Source: Crotalaria pallida (lineage: Eukaryota > Streptophyta > Magnoliopsida > Fabales > Fabaceae). Taken from it: a DNA stretch of 64,000 nucleotides. The notes beneath the pieces were generated by a model that ran no database searches, was not told the DNA's origin, and was given only the letters and a program-made list of their open reading frames with translations. Both the position numbers and the translations under genes were made by a program. This document shows positions 22,195-34,284 of this stretch, one piece after another. Positions within the stretch are counted from its first letter, which is position 1; every line of letters begins with the position of its first letter. The stretch is from positions 92,633,290-92,697,289 of the forward strand of contig CM075649.1 of assembly GCA_037953625.1 (NCBI GenBank). The letters run 5' to 3'.

Positions 22195-23985
22195 TCATGC
22201 TTTGCTTTTTGGTATCCAAATGGTTTTGGATCCATTTTTGTTAGTGTAGGGACTTTCACCCTTTTTCATCCAAACAAAATTTCCTTTAGATATACCATGC
22301 ACTTTAACATAACACACATTTGAAGTATGTCCATGAGTACCACAATAGAAACATGTTGGAGGATTTGAAAAATCAACTTTAGAAAAATCAACAACATTTC
22401 TATGAGATTTACTCTTAGCATTAGTATAACCCAAACCAAACTTGTTTGAATTTTCTCTTTGAAAATTTAACAATGTGCGCAATCTAATATCACAAATGGT
22501 GAAACTTGCAAGCTTATTTTTCAAAATAGCATTTTCATCCTTGAGCAACTTGCAATTCTCACAATCAACCACAATATTCAATCTACTAGCACAATCACAA
22601 GAAGAACTAGCATATATAAGATCAAGAGTTTCATTTTCAAGATTAAGCTCATCAACTTGTTTTTGAAGATCTAAAATCTCTTTTTGATGTTTCAAAATGA
22701 GCTTCTTTCTTTCAATGTTTTTCAAAGCTAGTTTTTCAAGTTGTTCATACATTTCTTCATAAGCATTATGTAACAATTCATATTTAGAAGAAATTTCGGA
22801 TTTAGATTCACTTACATTGCTATCCTCGCTTTGATAACTTGATTCATCATTTTAACTTTGTTCTTCATCATCTACTAGAGTTATCAAGTTGAGACAAGCA
22901 ACTTCTTCATCATCCGAAGAACTATTTGATGTGCTTTTCTTGTTATCTTCATCACTATCCCAAACTATGTATGCTCTTTTAGATTTAGAATTTTTCTTGT
23001 CTTTCTCCTTCTTCTTGAGATACCTAGAGCATGAATACTTGAGATGACCGGGTTTTCCACATTCATGGCAAACTACACCTTCTTTTGATGTCTTGGTCTT
23101 GTAGTGTGGGGAATCCTTCTCTTTACTTTTGTCCTTGTTCAACCTTCCTTTTCTCCTTAGAAACTTGTCAAACTCTTTTAACAAAAGTTTCATATCTTTT
23201 TCATCAACATCGGAATCGGAATCTTCACTATCATCATCATCGGAACTATCTTTCTTTTTATATGCACTTTTGACTCTAAGAGCAAGTCCTTTCCTTGATT
23301 TGTTCTTATCCGACTCTTCATTGATACTTAATCGTCCAAGCTCCATTTCATGTTCTTGAAGCTTTCCGAAAAGTGTTGCTAGATCCATAGCATCCAAATT
23401 TTTAGATTCAACAATAGCCGTTACTTTTGGTTGCCAATTCCTGTCTAAACATCTCAACACTTTGTTAGAAAGTTCACCTTGTAGAAAAGTTTTACCAAGA
23501 GCAAGTAAATGATTTATAATGTGAGTAAAACGCTTTTGCATATCATTTATAGATTCATTTGGAAGCATATGAAACATTTCATAATCACGCATTAAAGCAT
23601 TCAATCTAGCTCTCCTAACCTCACTAGTTCCTTCATGAGTCACTTGTAAAGTGTCCCACATTTCTTTAGCACTAGAACATTGAGAAACTCTAAAGAACTC
23701 GTCATAGGATAAAGCGGATGTGATGATATTCTTTGCTTTATAATCATATTGAACTTTCTTTCTATCATCATCTTTCCACTTATCCTCGGGGATCAATTGT
23801 TCTACACCTTCAACTAAACTAGAGGGGATATGAGGACCTTTTTCAACTACTTTCCAAATTTCACTATCTATGGCTTGGATAAAGATTTTCATTCTAACTT
23901 TCCAATATGCATAGCCTTCTCCGGCAAACAATGGAGGACGACTTATTGAAGCACCTTCACCACCAAAGGGATTCATGGAACCCAT
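22195..23985 (-). pseudogene. gag: Element E Gag (Ty1/copia type), one stop codon
   Basis: Starts MGSMNPFGGEGASISRPPLF at 23985 and runs 597 codons in one frame with a single TAA at 22852-22854. The N-terminal part is the copia Gag domain (GYAYWKVRMKIFIQAIDSEI, EMWDTLQVTHEGTSEVRRAR, LNALMRDYEMFHML). A CCHC knuckle, CHECGKPGHLKYSC, lies near residue 310, followed by acidic, serine-rich sequence, then after the stop a coiled-coil-like stretch (about 22550-22776) and a second knuckle, CFYCGTHGHTSNVC. It stops shortly before the point where the protease and integrase of a complete element would begin. Such a Gag would package RNA in a particle but supplies no enzyme. Confidence 0.87.
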
Positions 23986-24043
23986 TGCGATTTTCTTAAA
24001 GGATCTTTACGAAAAAGCTCTTATGCTCGTGTCTTTCGACCGA

Positions 24044-24057
24044 GCTCTGATACCAAT
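24044..24057 (-). other. Element E primer-binding site (initiator tRNA-Met)
   Basis: Minus strand reads ATTGGTATCAGAGC; TGGTATCAGAGC is the plant initiator tRNA-Met complement, next to the LTR start at 24058. Confidence 0.88.
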
Positions 24058-24640
24058 TGAGGAAACCGCAATTGGTGGTTGGAGAGACTTAGGAACCCTA
24101 GGAAAACACCTAGAAGGGGGGGTTGAATAGTTGTTGAAGCTACCTTGAAAGATTTTCGAACGAAACAAATCGAAACAATCAAAACAAATGATTTTTGCAA
24201 ATTCTACAGTACTTAATCGATTAAGCAAGTCGTGTACTCGAGTAGTACTCGATTAAGTTATCACTTAATCGATTAAGTTGGTACTGTACATGTTCAAAAC
24301 TTGTTTTCTCAAAATCCAACCTTTCCTTTAAAACCTTTAAGCCACCTATTGATTCTAGATTAAGTGAAAACTCAAATTATGATTTAATCATGACTTATGA
24401 ATGAGATTCACTACCCTCTATAATAATCTACCCAAATAAAAAACCTATGAAGCTTGAGAGGCAAAAGATAAAAGAAATACAAATACACTCAAACTTAGGT
24501 CTTCATGAGCTTGCTTTCTCTCTTCTTCATTTGATGTTTGTTGTTGCTTGTTGAGCTTGAAACTTGATCAACACATGTAGCTTGTTCAAAAACACTTTGT
24601 CATTATCAAAACATTCATCATGTTCATCATGGAACTAACA
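24058..24640 (-). repeat. Element E 5' LTR
   Basis: 583 bp, nearly identical to 20794-21376 (I see AATAGGTGTTG versus AATAGTTGTTG). Ends CTAACA directly before the TATCC duplication. Confidence 0.9.
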
Positions 24641-24645
24641 TATCC

Positions 24646-26443
24646 GACTCATGACTTGGAATTAGCAGCTGTGGTGTTTGCACTGAAAATTTGGAGACAC
24701 TACTTGTATGGCACGAAGTTTGAGGTGTTCAGTGACCACAAGAGTCTCCGGTATCTCTTTGATCAAAAGGAGTTGAACATGAGACAGAGGAGATGGATGG
24801 AATCCTTGAAAGATTATGATTTCCATCTTCAGTACCACCCCGGTAAAGCTAATGTGGTAGCTGATGCATTGAGCCGGAAAACTCTCCATGTTAGCAACTT
24901 GATGGTGAAAGAGATGCAGCTGATGCAGGAGTTCAGTGACCTCAACTTGAACATGCAGGTGAAAGAGAAAAGTATTGTTCTGGAAATGTTGCAGGTCACT
25001 AGTGAGTTGATGGATTTGATTAAGGGAAGACAGGCGGATGATGAAGAACTTCAGAAGTTGTTGGAAGGAGCAGCAAGCAAAGAGGAACCTGATTTCATCA
25101 AGGGTGCAGATGGAATCATCAGGTTTAGAGGTAGAATATGTGTTCCGATGGACTTTGAAGTTCGAAGAGACATATTGTGGGAAGCTCACCAAACAAAAAT
25201 GAGTTTCCATCCCGGTACCACAAAGATGTATCAGGACTTGAAGAAGATTTACTGGTGGCCAGGGTTGAAATCAGACGTGGCAGATCATGTGTCTCACTGC
25301 TTGACTTGTCAGAAGGTGAAAATTGAGCATCAAAAGTCGGGTGGTCCGTTGCGATCACTTTATATCCCTGAATGGAAGTGGGATAGCATAGCCATGGACT
25401 TTGTGACTAGACTACCTAGAACTGGTGCAGGTTGTGATGGTGTATGGGTTGTTGTAGACCGTTTAACAAAGTGTGCTCACTTTATCCCGATTCACAAGAA
25501 GTACACACTAGAGAAGCTGACTCAGCTGTATATTCGGGACATAGTGAAGCTTCATGGTGTGCCCTCTAGTATTGTGTCTGATCGTGATCCACGATTTCTA
25601 TCTAGATTCTGGCAGAGTCTTCAGCAGGCCTTGGGTACTAAGTTGAGGTTTAGTACAGCCTATCATCCTCAAACTGATGGGCAGTCTGAGCGTACTATTC
25701 AGACTTTGGAGGATCTATTGAGGGCTTGTGTTCTAGAGCAGGCTGGTAGTTGGGAGCAGTTGTTGCCATTGATGGAGTTTACTTACAACAACAGCTTTCA
25801 CTCTAGCATTGGTATGGCACCATTTGAGGCACTTTATGGCAGAAAGTGTAGAACGCCCCTATGTTGGTTCCAGATTGGTGAGAATTTGTTGACTGGGCCA
25901 GAATTGGTGCAAGAAACCACTGAGAAGATCGCTATGATAAAGAATAAGATGAAGACTTCTCAAGATAGGCAGAAGAGTTATGCAGATAAGCGTAGGAGAC
26001 CCCTAGAGTTTGAAGTGGGTGATCATGTCTTTTTGAGGATGTCCCCTACCACTGGCATTGGTCGGGCAATCAAGTCAAAGAAGCTGACTCCGAGGTTTGT
26101 TGGACCTTATGAGATTCTGGAAAGAGTTGGACCTTTGGCATAAAGGATTGCTCTGCCTCCACATTTGTCAAGGCTTCATGGTGTATTTCATGTTTCTCAA
26201 TTAAGGAACTACATTCATGATCCCTCTCATGTGGTAGCAGCTGATGATTTGCCCTTGAAGGAGAACCTTACTTTTGAGGTTCTTCCAATCAGAATAGAGG
26301 ATAGGCAGATAAAGCAACTCAGGGGCAAGGAAATCCCACTGGTGAAGGTGATTTGGAGTAGGAACAACGTGGAGGAAGCCACTTGGGAATTGGAGAGCAA
26401 AATAAAGGAGTCTCATCCACAGTTGTTTCCCCTCCAGAGTTGA
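24646..26443 (+). pseudogene. pol: Element D RNase H (rest), integrase and chromodomain
   Basis: Resumes the frame interrupted by E at THDLELAAVVFALKIWRHYL. RNase H continues with VFSDHKSLRYLF and YHPGKANVVADALSR. Integrase has the zinc-binding part (HPGTTKMYQDLKKIYWWPGL, CLTCQKVK) and the catalytic core (MDFVTRLP, IVSDRDPRF, AYHPQTDGQSERTIQ). A TAA at 26141-26143 interrupts; the same frame continues with LSRLHGVFHVSQLRNY and ends at 26443 after a chromodomain, LPIRIEDRQIKQLRGK to VEEATWELES, thought in this clade to guide insertion into heterochromatin. Confidence 0.9.
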
Positions 26444-26463
26444 ATTCGAGGACGAAATTCTGG

Positions 26464-26478
26464 TAAGTGGGAGAGGAT
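26464..26478 (+). other. Element D polypurine tract
   Basis: GTAAGTGGGAGAGGAT lies directly before the 3' LTR start at 26479, as expected for plus-strand DNA priming. Confidence 0.8.
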
Positions 26479-29087
26479 TGTAACATCCTCAAATTTAAAT
26501 GTTTAATATAATGTGAATTATTCAAGTTATTGTATTAAGTTGAGTTGAATTTGTGAGATTTACAAGATTAAGAAATAGGAGTTAGTGTAGAAAACCTAGC
26601 ATAGGGGGGGTATGGGAACTAAGGAGAATGTTCAAAGAGTTAGAAACTATGAGAAGATGGAAAAGCAGCAAAGTAATCGATTACTTTTAATGAGTTAATC
26701 GATTACTAGCTCTCAGCCAAATGCACTAAAATTGTTGCATTGAAGAGTAATCGATTACTCTTGGGCAAGTAATCGATTACTGAGCCTCTGCTGAAAACAC
26801 TAAAATTGTTGCATCAAATTGTAATCGATTACTTTCTGGTCAAGCAATTGATTACAAGGCCTCTGGTTGGAAGTTAAGAAAATGTTGCATTGAAGAAATA
26901 ATCGATTACCAGGCTAGGGTAATCGATTACTTGTGGGTCTGTACAAAAAAAAAAAGAAATGAAAAGGGGTGATTCGTGTGGCCCTTTTTCAACCACACAA
27001 AAGGCATCTTCTTTGTTGGGGCTTTAATTCCAGCCACATAAATCCTTCCCCAAACAAAAATAAAACACTCACTTCTCTTCCTTCTCACTCATTCCCATCA
27101 TCAACTCTCTCTCTTCTCCTCCTCTCTCCCACGATTTCCACCTCCTCCACCAAGACCCAAGTTGAGCTCTCCTTCCTTTGCAAGCACATCAAGCCATTAA
27201 CAAGCTTAATAGGTACAACTTACTTCTCTTTTCTCTCTCCACACGAGTTTATTCTCCCTCTTGGAGGTCCATACGAATTTCCTATTTCATTTTCACATCT
27301 TGATAAATCATTAAATCCCACTTCATGGAGTCTCACAATCTCTTGTTTATTTTTCTTGTTTTTGTGGCTTAAGGGAGTTCAAGATCACTTCTCTCCCTCT
27401 CACTCCATTGAAGCTCTTGATTTGGGGACTAGAAGTTAGGGCTTGGGATTCACTCTATCTCCTTAATTAAGGTAAGGGGGTGGGTGTTGGTTTGATCTAG
27501 GATTGGGTATCCCTATGGTTATAGTGATTTTCTAGGAGTTATGTGTTTATAAAATTTAAGGGTAGGATCTTAGATAGTAATTTAGGGTATGATGAATATA
27601 ATAGAAATGAACCTAGGAATCATAATTAGAAAAGGGCAAGTAATGTGAACTTTGAATGTGAAATTATGTTGAACAATTGATGAAATAATTATTGTGCAAT
27701 ACATGTATACTTGGTCATGGTTAAATTATGATTATTGGTTGGAAATGAAAAGTGACAACATGGATAATGTGCATTATGTGTGTTTACTGAAATTGGAATG
27801 GATTATGATTATGATTGTTGATGATATAATGTTTAATTGTGATTATTTGAAATGGGTAATCTTTATGTACTTAAGTGAATTGGAATGGGTTTCAATTATG
27901 CCTACTTGTACTTATTGAGGGTATGGTGATTATGTTTTAAGTAATGGACTGGATTGTTAATAATTAAACATGGTAAAGGCTAATTAAAGTAGAAATTGAT
28001 CAGTGGGGCCCGGAACACTAGGTACCCGGCAAGGTGTTCCAATTACCTGTTAGGGCCAATTACCTGCCAGACCAATTACCCATCAGGCCAAACCGCCCTG
28101 TAGGCGCCGGGTGACCCACAGGATCAATGTTCCACACCAATAATTGGAATAAGTAATGGGATGGTAAAAATGTACATAGTCCTACAGGTTATGGTTTTGA
28201 TGGGTGTAAAGTCCTGGGCAGGGGTCCCAAGAACCTAGACTCGTGTGCCAATTACCTAGCGGGTAACCAAAATCCTAGTGGTGTACAATTAAAAAGGAAA
28301 AAGGAAAGTGTTTGCAGATCACTGTTTGTGCTTGCAAACGCTCTGTGTGTAGATCTTTGTTTGGGGTTACACACACTAATGGAAAATGGATAAAGGAAAT
28401 GGAAATGAACATTAATATTGGCTAAGGTCATGTTAAATAGAAAGTAAATATGTAATTGTGATAAAGAATGAAAGTGTTGGAAAAATGTTGATCGTGAATA
28501 GGCTTGTAAATGCTATATGTTATTACTTTACTATTTGTGTTTGGCCTAGTGGATTTATTATGATCATATGGAAACTGCAATTCTATTTCATGTGCAATGC
28601 TCACTCCCTCAACATTTTTCAGGTTCGGAGCTTGAGATAGCACAGCCCCCGGCCGAGCAGGTGTGCTCTCCCTCACAGGGAGAGTAGTGATATTAGGGGT
28701 ATAGGGCTTATTTATACCTAAGCCTCCATTACTCTTTTGATGTACGTGGGCTGTAAATATTTTTGGGAGAGGCTTAGGATATTATCTCTGTCATAGATAT
28801 ATATATGGTGCATCATGCTAGATGTATTTTGTGATTTCCGCTGAAATTCTGATGACTGGGGACTGATGGCATTGTGATGTCTTGTTTATTCCAAGCCCTG
28901 CTGGCTTTTGGAAATGATATAAATTTATGATGATTATCAGGTGCAGGAATAAATTATTTTCGGAAAGTCCCTAAAACAAAGGAAACTCCGTCCGTTTGAC
29001 GGTGAATTTTAAATAACTAAAAAGGAATTTTTAAGTACACTAATTTAATATATGGGTAATTATGGGTAAATTAGCTAAGATGTTACA
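26479..29087 (+). repeat. Element D 3' LTR
   Basis: Close copy of 15435-18036, seven bases longer overall. Eight palindromes at 26673-26930 keep the paired arrangement; one is decayed (CAATTGATTAC) that is intact on the left, and the final one is intact here. Followed by the CGTAG duplication. Confidence 0.92.
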
Positions 29088-29092
29088 CGTAG

Positions 29093-31523
29093 ACTCGATT
29101 CTAAATTGAGTCCGTCAAGTCTAATTGAGTATTTGTCATAGGTCATGAACTGCATAAATTTTATGTGATCTATATGTGCTAGATGTTTATCTGTTTTGTT
29201 AAATATGTTACATGAATAATTTTGGAATTCTCTGTGAGCATATTGTTGGGTATATCCTGTTCTGTATGAAAAATTGAATGTGGTTATAAATGATGCTGTG
29301 AATTATGAGAAAGAGTGAAATTTGAGATGTGGTGAGAAATTAAAGAGATACGATTGAGAAAGAGACAAAACATAACGTGAATAAGATTGTGAAAGAAAAC
29401 ATGATTGAAAGAAAGAAGGATGATAATAAAGGTTGTATAAGAAATGGAATACAAAGAGTTGAGATTTGAGAAGAGTAATGTGGTAATGAGGAAGAGTAAG
29501 ACTTGAGAAATATGAGAAAGAAATAAGATGAGTAAATTGTAAACGATGTGGAGAGTTGAGATTTGACAGAGAAAGTCGTTGTGAAAGTGAGATGTGGTTT
29601 AAGTGGAGATGTGATTCCTCGTTCATGTTTTTGGGAAGAAGCTTAGTGTTGAGTTGAGCTTTCTCCTCCATTAACACTCACCCAAAAATGTGATTTTTTG
29701 AAAAAGGTTTTGAAAAGAGATTTTTGAAAAGCTTTTGTGAAAATAGTCCTTTTGTGAAAATAGTATTTTTGTGAAAGTTTTTGGAAACATTATTTTGAGA
29801 ATGTTTTGGTGAAGCAAAATTTTTGTGAAATCATGTTTTCGAAAGGTTTTGTGAAAATAATATTTTTGAGAAAGACGAGGAAAAGATGCTGATGATGTTG
29901 ATGAGAAATGTGCTGAGAATGAGCTTTGTGAAAGTTGATGCGATGAGATGAGAAAGAGTGTATCATGATGATGAGATGAAAGTGATTGAGGCATGATGCC
30001 ATTGAGATTTAGGGGGAAAAAAGATTGCGATTAGTGGTCGGGCTTCGTTGAAGGGATGCACCAAGGACGAGCCGACTGTTAGGATTAAGCCGATAATTAA
30101 AACATCAAAACTTTAAAAGACTTAAAAGACATTTATATACGCGGTGAGGCATGAGTGTCGTATCGAAGTAGTGGAGAGGAAGGAACCATAGGTATTTGCG
30201 GATACTTAGGAGGAGATTGCATGAGGGGAGGACGATGACGGTGAAACGTCAAGAAGTCTAGAGTATATTTCTAGGCGGAACGAATCCCACATGTGGTGCA
30301 CTAACGTGGTGGGGACTGGGTCTAATACCGTGGTAAGTTCCGCATCGCGAACTAGAAATTATACTGCCGCCCCCTTGATTGCAAATCGAGAACAGTGAGA
30401 GGGACTGGAACGGGGCATTTGTGATTGCCGCTGAGAGCGTGCATTGTTATTATGTGAATTATGATTATGATTTGAGGCAGGGCCTCCTGGTCTGGGACCA
30501 TTTGTTTGTGTGACAGCTGTCGTGCCCGCGTGGTAAAGGTCCTGTACTCCTGTTTGCTTCCGACTAGGTTGGGTGGATGACCGAGGAGATGTAGACGTGT
30601 GAGAGAGTTCAATGATGTTTTCCCCCTCATCATTGAGCGAACCGTTTGATAAAACTTAATAATGATAAAAGAATACAAGAAAGAAAGCATAAAGAATTTA
30701 TAAAGAGTTGAGAAAGATGCAAAGAAAGAAAGTATATTGACTGTTGAAAAGGTTGAGAAAGATGACGATAAGACTTGAAAAGCTCGAAGGCGGGTGATGC
30801 CAAGTGTGATAGTGTATATTGTGATGGGTTATAATTTTGGTATATTTGGTTGGTTATGATGTGTTTTGTTCCCTATATGCTAATGTGAATACATGGTCAT
30901 ATGCATAGCATGAGTAGTTGTTAATGCATGATACCTATATTTTATTCTGAGTATTCTTTTTATAAGAAGTCGTTAGTATTCTGTCTGGTCATGTTGTACT
31001 TCGGGAATACTGATCATCTCTCCTATCATGTTGTCGTATCGGGTTATTCCGGTATTGCAACGGATAGATGGTCGACCCTGCAGCAAATCGGTACGTCATC
31101 TCGATGAGGCTGCTGTAGTGGACTTCAGATTAGTGGTCAAGACTAGTAGTAGGTAAACCCCTTCAAGCACGGTATTCCTTGCAACTACTTGGTTTACATT
31201 GTGATATTATTCTGTACCCCACTTGGTATTTTATTGAGCATGGCTTTTTGAAAGAATAATGTTTTATGCAATAAGATTTGAAAATGTTTTCTTATATCAG
31301 AATTTATGAAGCCAAGTTACAAAGTGCGATGTTAAGTAACATCTCGGTTTGGAACTTGACTTGTGATGTGTGACATGAGAATATTATTACAATCAAGTTA
31401 ATGAAATGTTTTTGAACTTAAAGGTTCTCATGTCCATGTCACCATTAAAAAAAAATTCCCAAATTTTTACCATATGGTGTTAAAGAGATGATGTTTTCAA
31501 GTTGCCGAAATCGGGGTGTTACA
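29093..31523 (-). repeat. LTR C, right part
   Basis: Ends CGGGGTGTTACA at 31523; on the minus strand this is a Tekay-type LTR start (TGTAACACCCCG), and the sequence beyond (31524 onward) lacks a polypurine tract, so this looks like the outer edge of a 5' LTR or a solo LTR. At 29692-29880 there are about a dozen short repeats of the type TTTTGTGAAAA or TTTTGAAAA, dyad-symmetric with intervals of 12-17 bp. I see no gene. Confidence 0.5.
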
Positions 31524-31717
31524 CTGTGCTAGAGATTGAGAATGAGAGACCTTCCACTCCTAACGTGGCAGGCTTGCACTGGAATTGTTTTTTTATATTT
31601 GGGTTTTTTTTTCTAAAATCTTATGTTGTTGGTTAATAATCAAAGTAAATTATTTGATGATTAAAATAAAAATAAAAAGTCAATATGTCCTTCAATATTA
31701 TTTTTCTGATATCCTTT

Positions 31718-31888
31718 TTTGGTTTGCACCCTGGTATCCGGCTCACTGGGCCGACTAATCCAGTTCGAGGGGGGTCCCGGGGTTAAGGTTTTATTCCTCT
31801 CCCAACGTTGTTGCGGAGGATCGAACCGTGGTTCGCCCTACCAAGTGCAGCCCTTGGCACCACTGCATCAACAGCTCGTTGGTTTCTC
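31718..31888 (-). mobile_element. tRNA-derived SINE
   Basis: On the minus strand, near its 5' end, there is an A-box-like GATGCAGTGGTGCC and, about 40 bases later, a clear B box, GGTTCGATCC, the internal RNA polymerase III promoter of tRNA-derived SINEs. The body is about 170 bp and ends in a short A run (CAAACCAAAAAA). Perfect direct repeats ATATCCTTT flank it (31709-31717 and 31889-31897), as expected for LINE-assisted insertion. It is not a tRNA gene: the cloverleaf cannot be completed and the tail is unrelated. Confidence 0.8.
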
Positions 31889-32122
31889 ATATCCTTTAAT
31901 TACACGTAGTTAATTTCGTAAGTAAATTTCAATAGTTAAAGACATAAGTCAAAACATGAAGCCATGCATTTTTAAAGAATTATTTATATATAGGATTTTA
32001 CTAACCAATTTGTCCTCTCCTTATAATTTAGTAATTAAAGCTGTGAATTATAAAGTGGGAGAACTTAAGTTCAATTTTGGATAATGTTTTTTATCCGTAA
32101 AAATTTTGAGATTAATCGGTAT

Positions 32123-32265
32123 GCACTGACGATGTATCGTTTTTTACACCATTAGTCCATCATCCACCATTCATTTGTATTACATTAATCTAAAAGTCAA
32201 CGACCATACACGGATGAAGGGGACGATACACTGATGGTGTAAAAAACCTTTACACTGTCGGTGTA
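32123..32265. mobile_element. Short foldback MITE
   Basis: About 140 bp whose ends are inverted: CACTGACGATG on the left against CACCGACAGTG (reverse strand) on the right, followed in both arms by GTTTTTTACACCAT. There is no coding capacity. A TA duplication is possible but not certain, so the superfamily is not assigned. Confidence 0.6.
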
Positions 32266-32324
32266 TTCTCCATTTTCTCAAAAAAATTTGACCATTAAAG
32301 GCTTATTTAAGTTTTTTATCCTTG

Positions 32325-32760
32325 AAAGTTGACCGAGTTTTGGTTTTAATCCCTATCTTTTTATTTGACCGATCTTGATCCTTAAAACTTTAAATTTTTG
32401 GTTTTGGTCCCTGCCATTAAGGATCCACCGTTAATTGATAATGTGGCTAACGGAGTGCCACGTCAGCATGTCAAGTGTCCTTTTTTTTTAAAAAAAAAAA
32501 GTAAAAGGTCCCTAAAATTTGAAAGTTGATCAAGTTTTGGTTTTAGTCCCTATCTTTTTATTTGACCGATCTTGATCCTCAAAACTTTAAATTTTTCAGT
32601 TTTGGTCTCTGCCGTTAAGGATGCACCGTTAATTGATAATGTGGCTAACTGAGTGTCACGTCAGCATGTCAAGTGTCCTAAAAAAGTAAAAGGTCCCTAA
32701 AAGTTGACCGAATTTTGGTTGTTTTCCTTATCTTTTGGTCAAGATCCTTAAAAGTTTAAA
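32325..32760. repeat. Tandem array of about 180-196 bp units
   Basis: Two and a half units start at GAAAGTTGACCGAG (32325), GAAAGTTGATCAAG (32520) and AAAGTTGACCGAAT (32699). Units share TTTGACCGATCTTGATCC, CACCGTTAATTGATAATG and GCCACGTCAGCATGTC-like stretches. The third is diverged and shortened. This sequence type is common in plant intergenic DNA; I do not know which element it comes from. Confidence 0.7.
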
Positions 32761-32817
32761 AATTTTGATTTTTGTCTCTGCCATTAGTAAAGTACTGTAA
32801 ATTGCTAACATGACCAA

Positions 32818-33285
32818 TGGGCCGGCCCTGAGGGAGGGCGACGAGGGCGGTCGCCCTGGGCCCAAAAAATTCAGGGGCCATATTTTTTTAATAGTATATT
32901 TATTTTTGAAAAAAATATTAATAGTTGCAAGTGTTTTTTTATATCTTAATCATCAATGATTTTTAGCATAAAACTTCAATTTGTCTTTTTTATTTGTTCA
33001 CTTAATTTATAAATAAATGAAGTAATGAACTTTAACTTTGCAACTCAACATTAAAAAAAAAAAGTTTATTACCTCTTTACTTGATAACTTTTTATTTTAT
33101 TTCAAATCTTATTTTTTTAATAATTAGTTTTATTATTGATTGATGTCATTGTTTTAATTGATTATATGTATATATACTACATTTTTAATTGATTTTTTTT
33201 ATTCTTTTTAATGAATTAGGGGCCCCAAATTCCTTTTTCCGCCCTAGGGCCCGAAATAGGTTAGGACCGGGCTTGGGCTAATGGA
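32818..33285. mobile_element. hAT-like non-autonomous element (probable)
   Basis: The left end GGGCCGGCCCTGAGG and the right end (reverse strand CCAAGCCCGGTCCTAACC) form imperfect inverted repeats around an AT-rich 470-bp core, with secondary matches GGGCCCAAAAAATTC and GGGGCCCCAAATTCC next to them. A 7-bp-arm hairpin, GGGCGAC/GTCGCCC, lies at the left end. No target duplication was convincing. Confidence 0.45.
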
Positions 33286-33607
33286 TTGGCACATCAGCAT
33301 ACCATGTGTCTACATAATGATGAGTTGTTGTCACGTTGGTAGATTACATGTAACAACAGTAAACAAATAATAACAATATAGAATAAGACATGAGTCCACA
33401 TAGGGTGAATAGTGACACGTGTGCAAAAAGAAACATGAGAGACCAATTTAAAACAAAGAAAACATAAGGGACCAATTTAAAATTAAAAAATAAGATAATT
33501 AATTTAGCCTAACTAATTTATCCTCCTTCTACAACCTAGGCAATAAAGTTGTGAAATATGAAGTGCGAATACTTGATTTTATTATTGATAGGTGCACAAT
33601 GTTCTTC
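33286..33607. other. AT-rich intergenic DNA, nothing recognised
   Basis: About 320 bp between the hAT-like element and the tandem duplication. No gene, repeat end or regulatory signal can be supported. Confidence 0.5.
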
Positions 33608-33682
33608 ACAAATAATTGTCATTAAATAAATATAATATAACCTATAACCTCAATAGTTAAGATTATTACATAATAATATTTA

Positions 33683-34188
33683 GGCTTAATTTTACTTTTG
33701 GTTCCCTAATTTTAATAATTTGGCGATTTTGATTTCTCTACTTTTAATTTGGTCAATTTAAGCACTCAATTTTCAATTTGTGCCAATTTTGGCCCTTCGT
33801 TTATACCGACGTTAACAGCGTTGACTTGCCTCACGGAAGAAAATGTGTCTACACCCTATTTTCCGACGTGGATTATTTTTTAAATTAATAACTTAGAAAT
33901 AAAAAAATTAAACAAAAGAACAGTGAATAACATATGTTCTTTTACTGCTCTTAACTCGAAAAGAAGTCAATTAAGGGAGTTGTATGTTATTTAATGTTAT
34001 TTTAATTTATTTTTTATTTTTCAAAATTATTAATTAAAAATATAATCCATGTAAGAAAACAGGGTGCAGCCCATGTCTTTCCGGGAGACAAGTCAGCACC
34101 GTTAGAGGGACCAAAATCGTCACAAATTGAAAATTGGGGAATTAAATTGGCCAAATTGAAAGTAGGGGACCAAAAGGGCAATTAAGCC
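33683..34188. mobile_element. Mutator-type MITE (copy 1)
   Basis: 506 bp with long inverted repeats: the left end GGCTTAATTTTACTTTTGGT matches the reverse of the right end, GGCTTAATTGCCCTTTTGGT, and similarity extends for well over 100 bp (CCAATTTTGGCCC-type). Flanks TAATATTTA (33674-33682) and TTATATTTA (34189-34197) match at 8 of 9 bases, the target-duplication length of Mutator-like elements. No coding capacity. Confidence 0.75.
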
Positions 34189-34284
34189 TTATATTTATCT
34201 ATATTTGATAATGAATTAATATTATTATTTTTTTAATAAAAGTGTGTTATGTTTTTGGCTGATTACAAAAGTGAAAGTATAAAT

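Larger units (their letters stand above)
20794..24640 (-). mobile_element. Element E: Ty1/copia-type gag-only LTR element
   Basis: 583-bp LTRs at 20794-21376 and 24058-24640, ends TG...CA, inserted in the RNase H codons of D with duplication TATCC (20789-20793 and 24641-24645). The primer-binding site on the minus strand next to the right LTR gives minus orientation. It encodes a copia-type Gag with one internal stop; about 820 bp between gag and the 3' LTR hold no pol but an array of short repeats. It depends on another copia element for enzymes. Confidence 0.9.
15435..29087 (+). mobile_element. Element D: Ty3/gypsy Tekay (chromovirus) retrotransposon, disrupted
   Basis: LTRs at 15435-18036 (2602 bp) and 26479-29087 (2609 bp) with a perfect 5-bp duplication CGTAG (15430-15434 and 29088-29092). 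The interior encodes, in order, Gag, protease, reverse transcriptase, RNase H, integrase and a C-terminal chromodomain, the order of plant chromoviruses. It is broken by a stop in gag, a frameshift at the gag-protease junction, the insertion of E inside RNase H, and a stop after the integrase core. LTR copies differ at few positions, so it is fairly young. Confidence 0.93.

Noticed and set aside
29303..29994. Frames of 124 and 107 codons in LTR C
   Set aside because: They follow GAAA/TTTC repeats and have extreme Ser/His/Phe/Leu composition.
31719..31890. Possible tRNA gene, because of the B box GGTTCGATCC
   Set aside because: No acceptor stem or anticodon arm can be formed; flanking duplications and tail identify a SINE.
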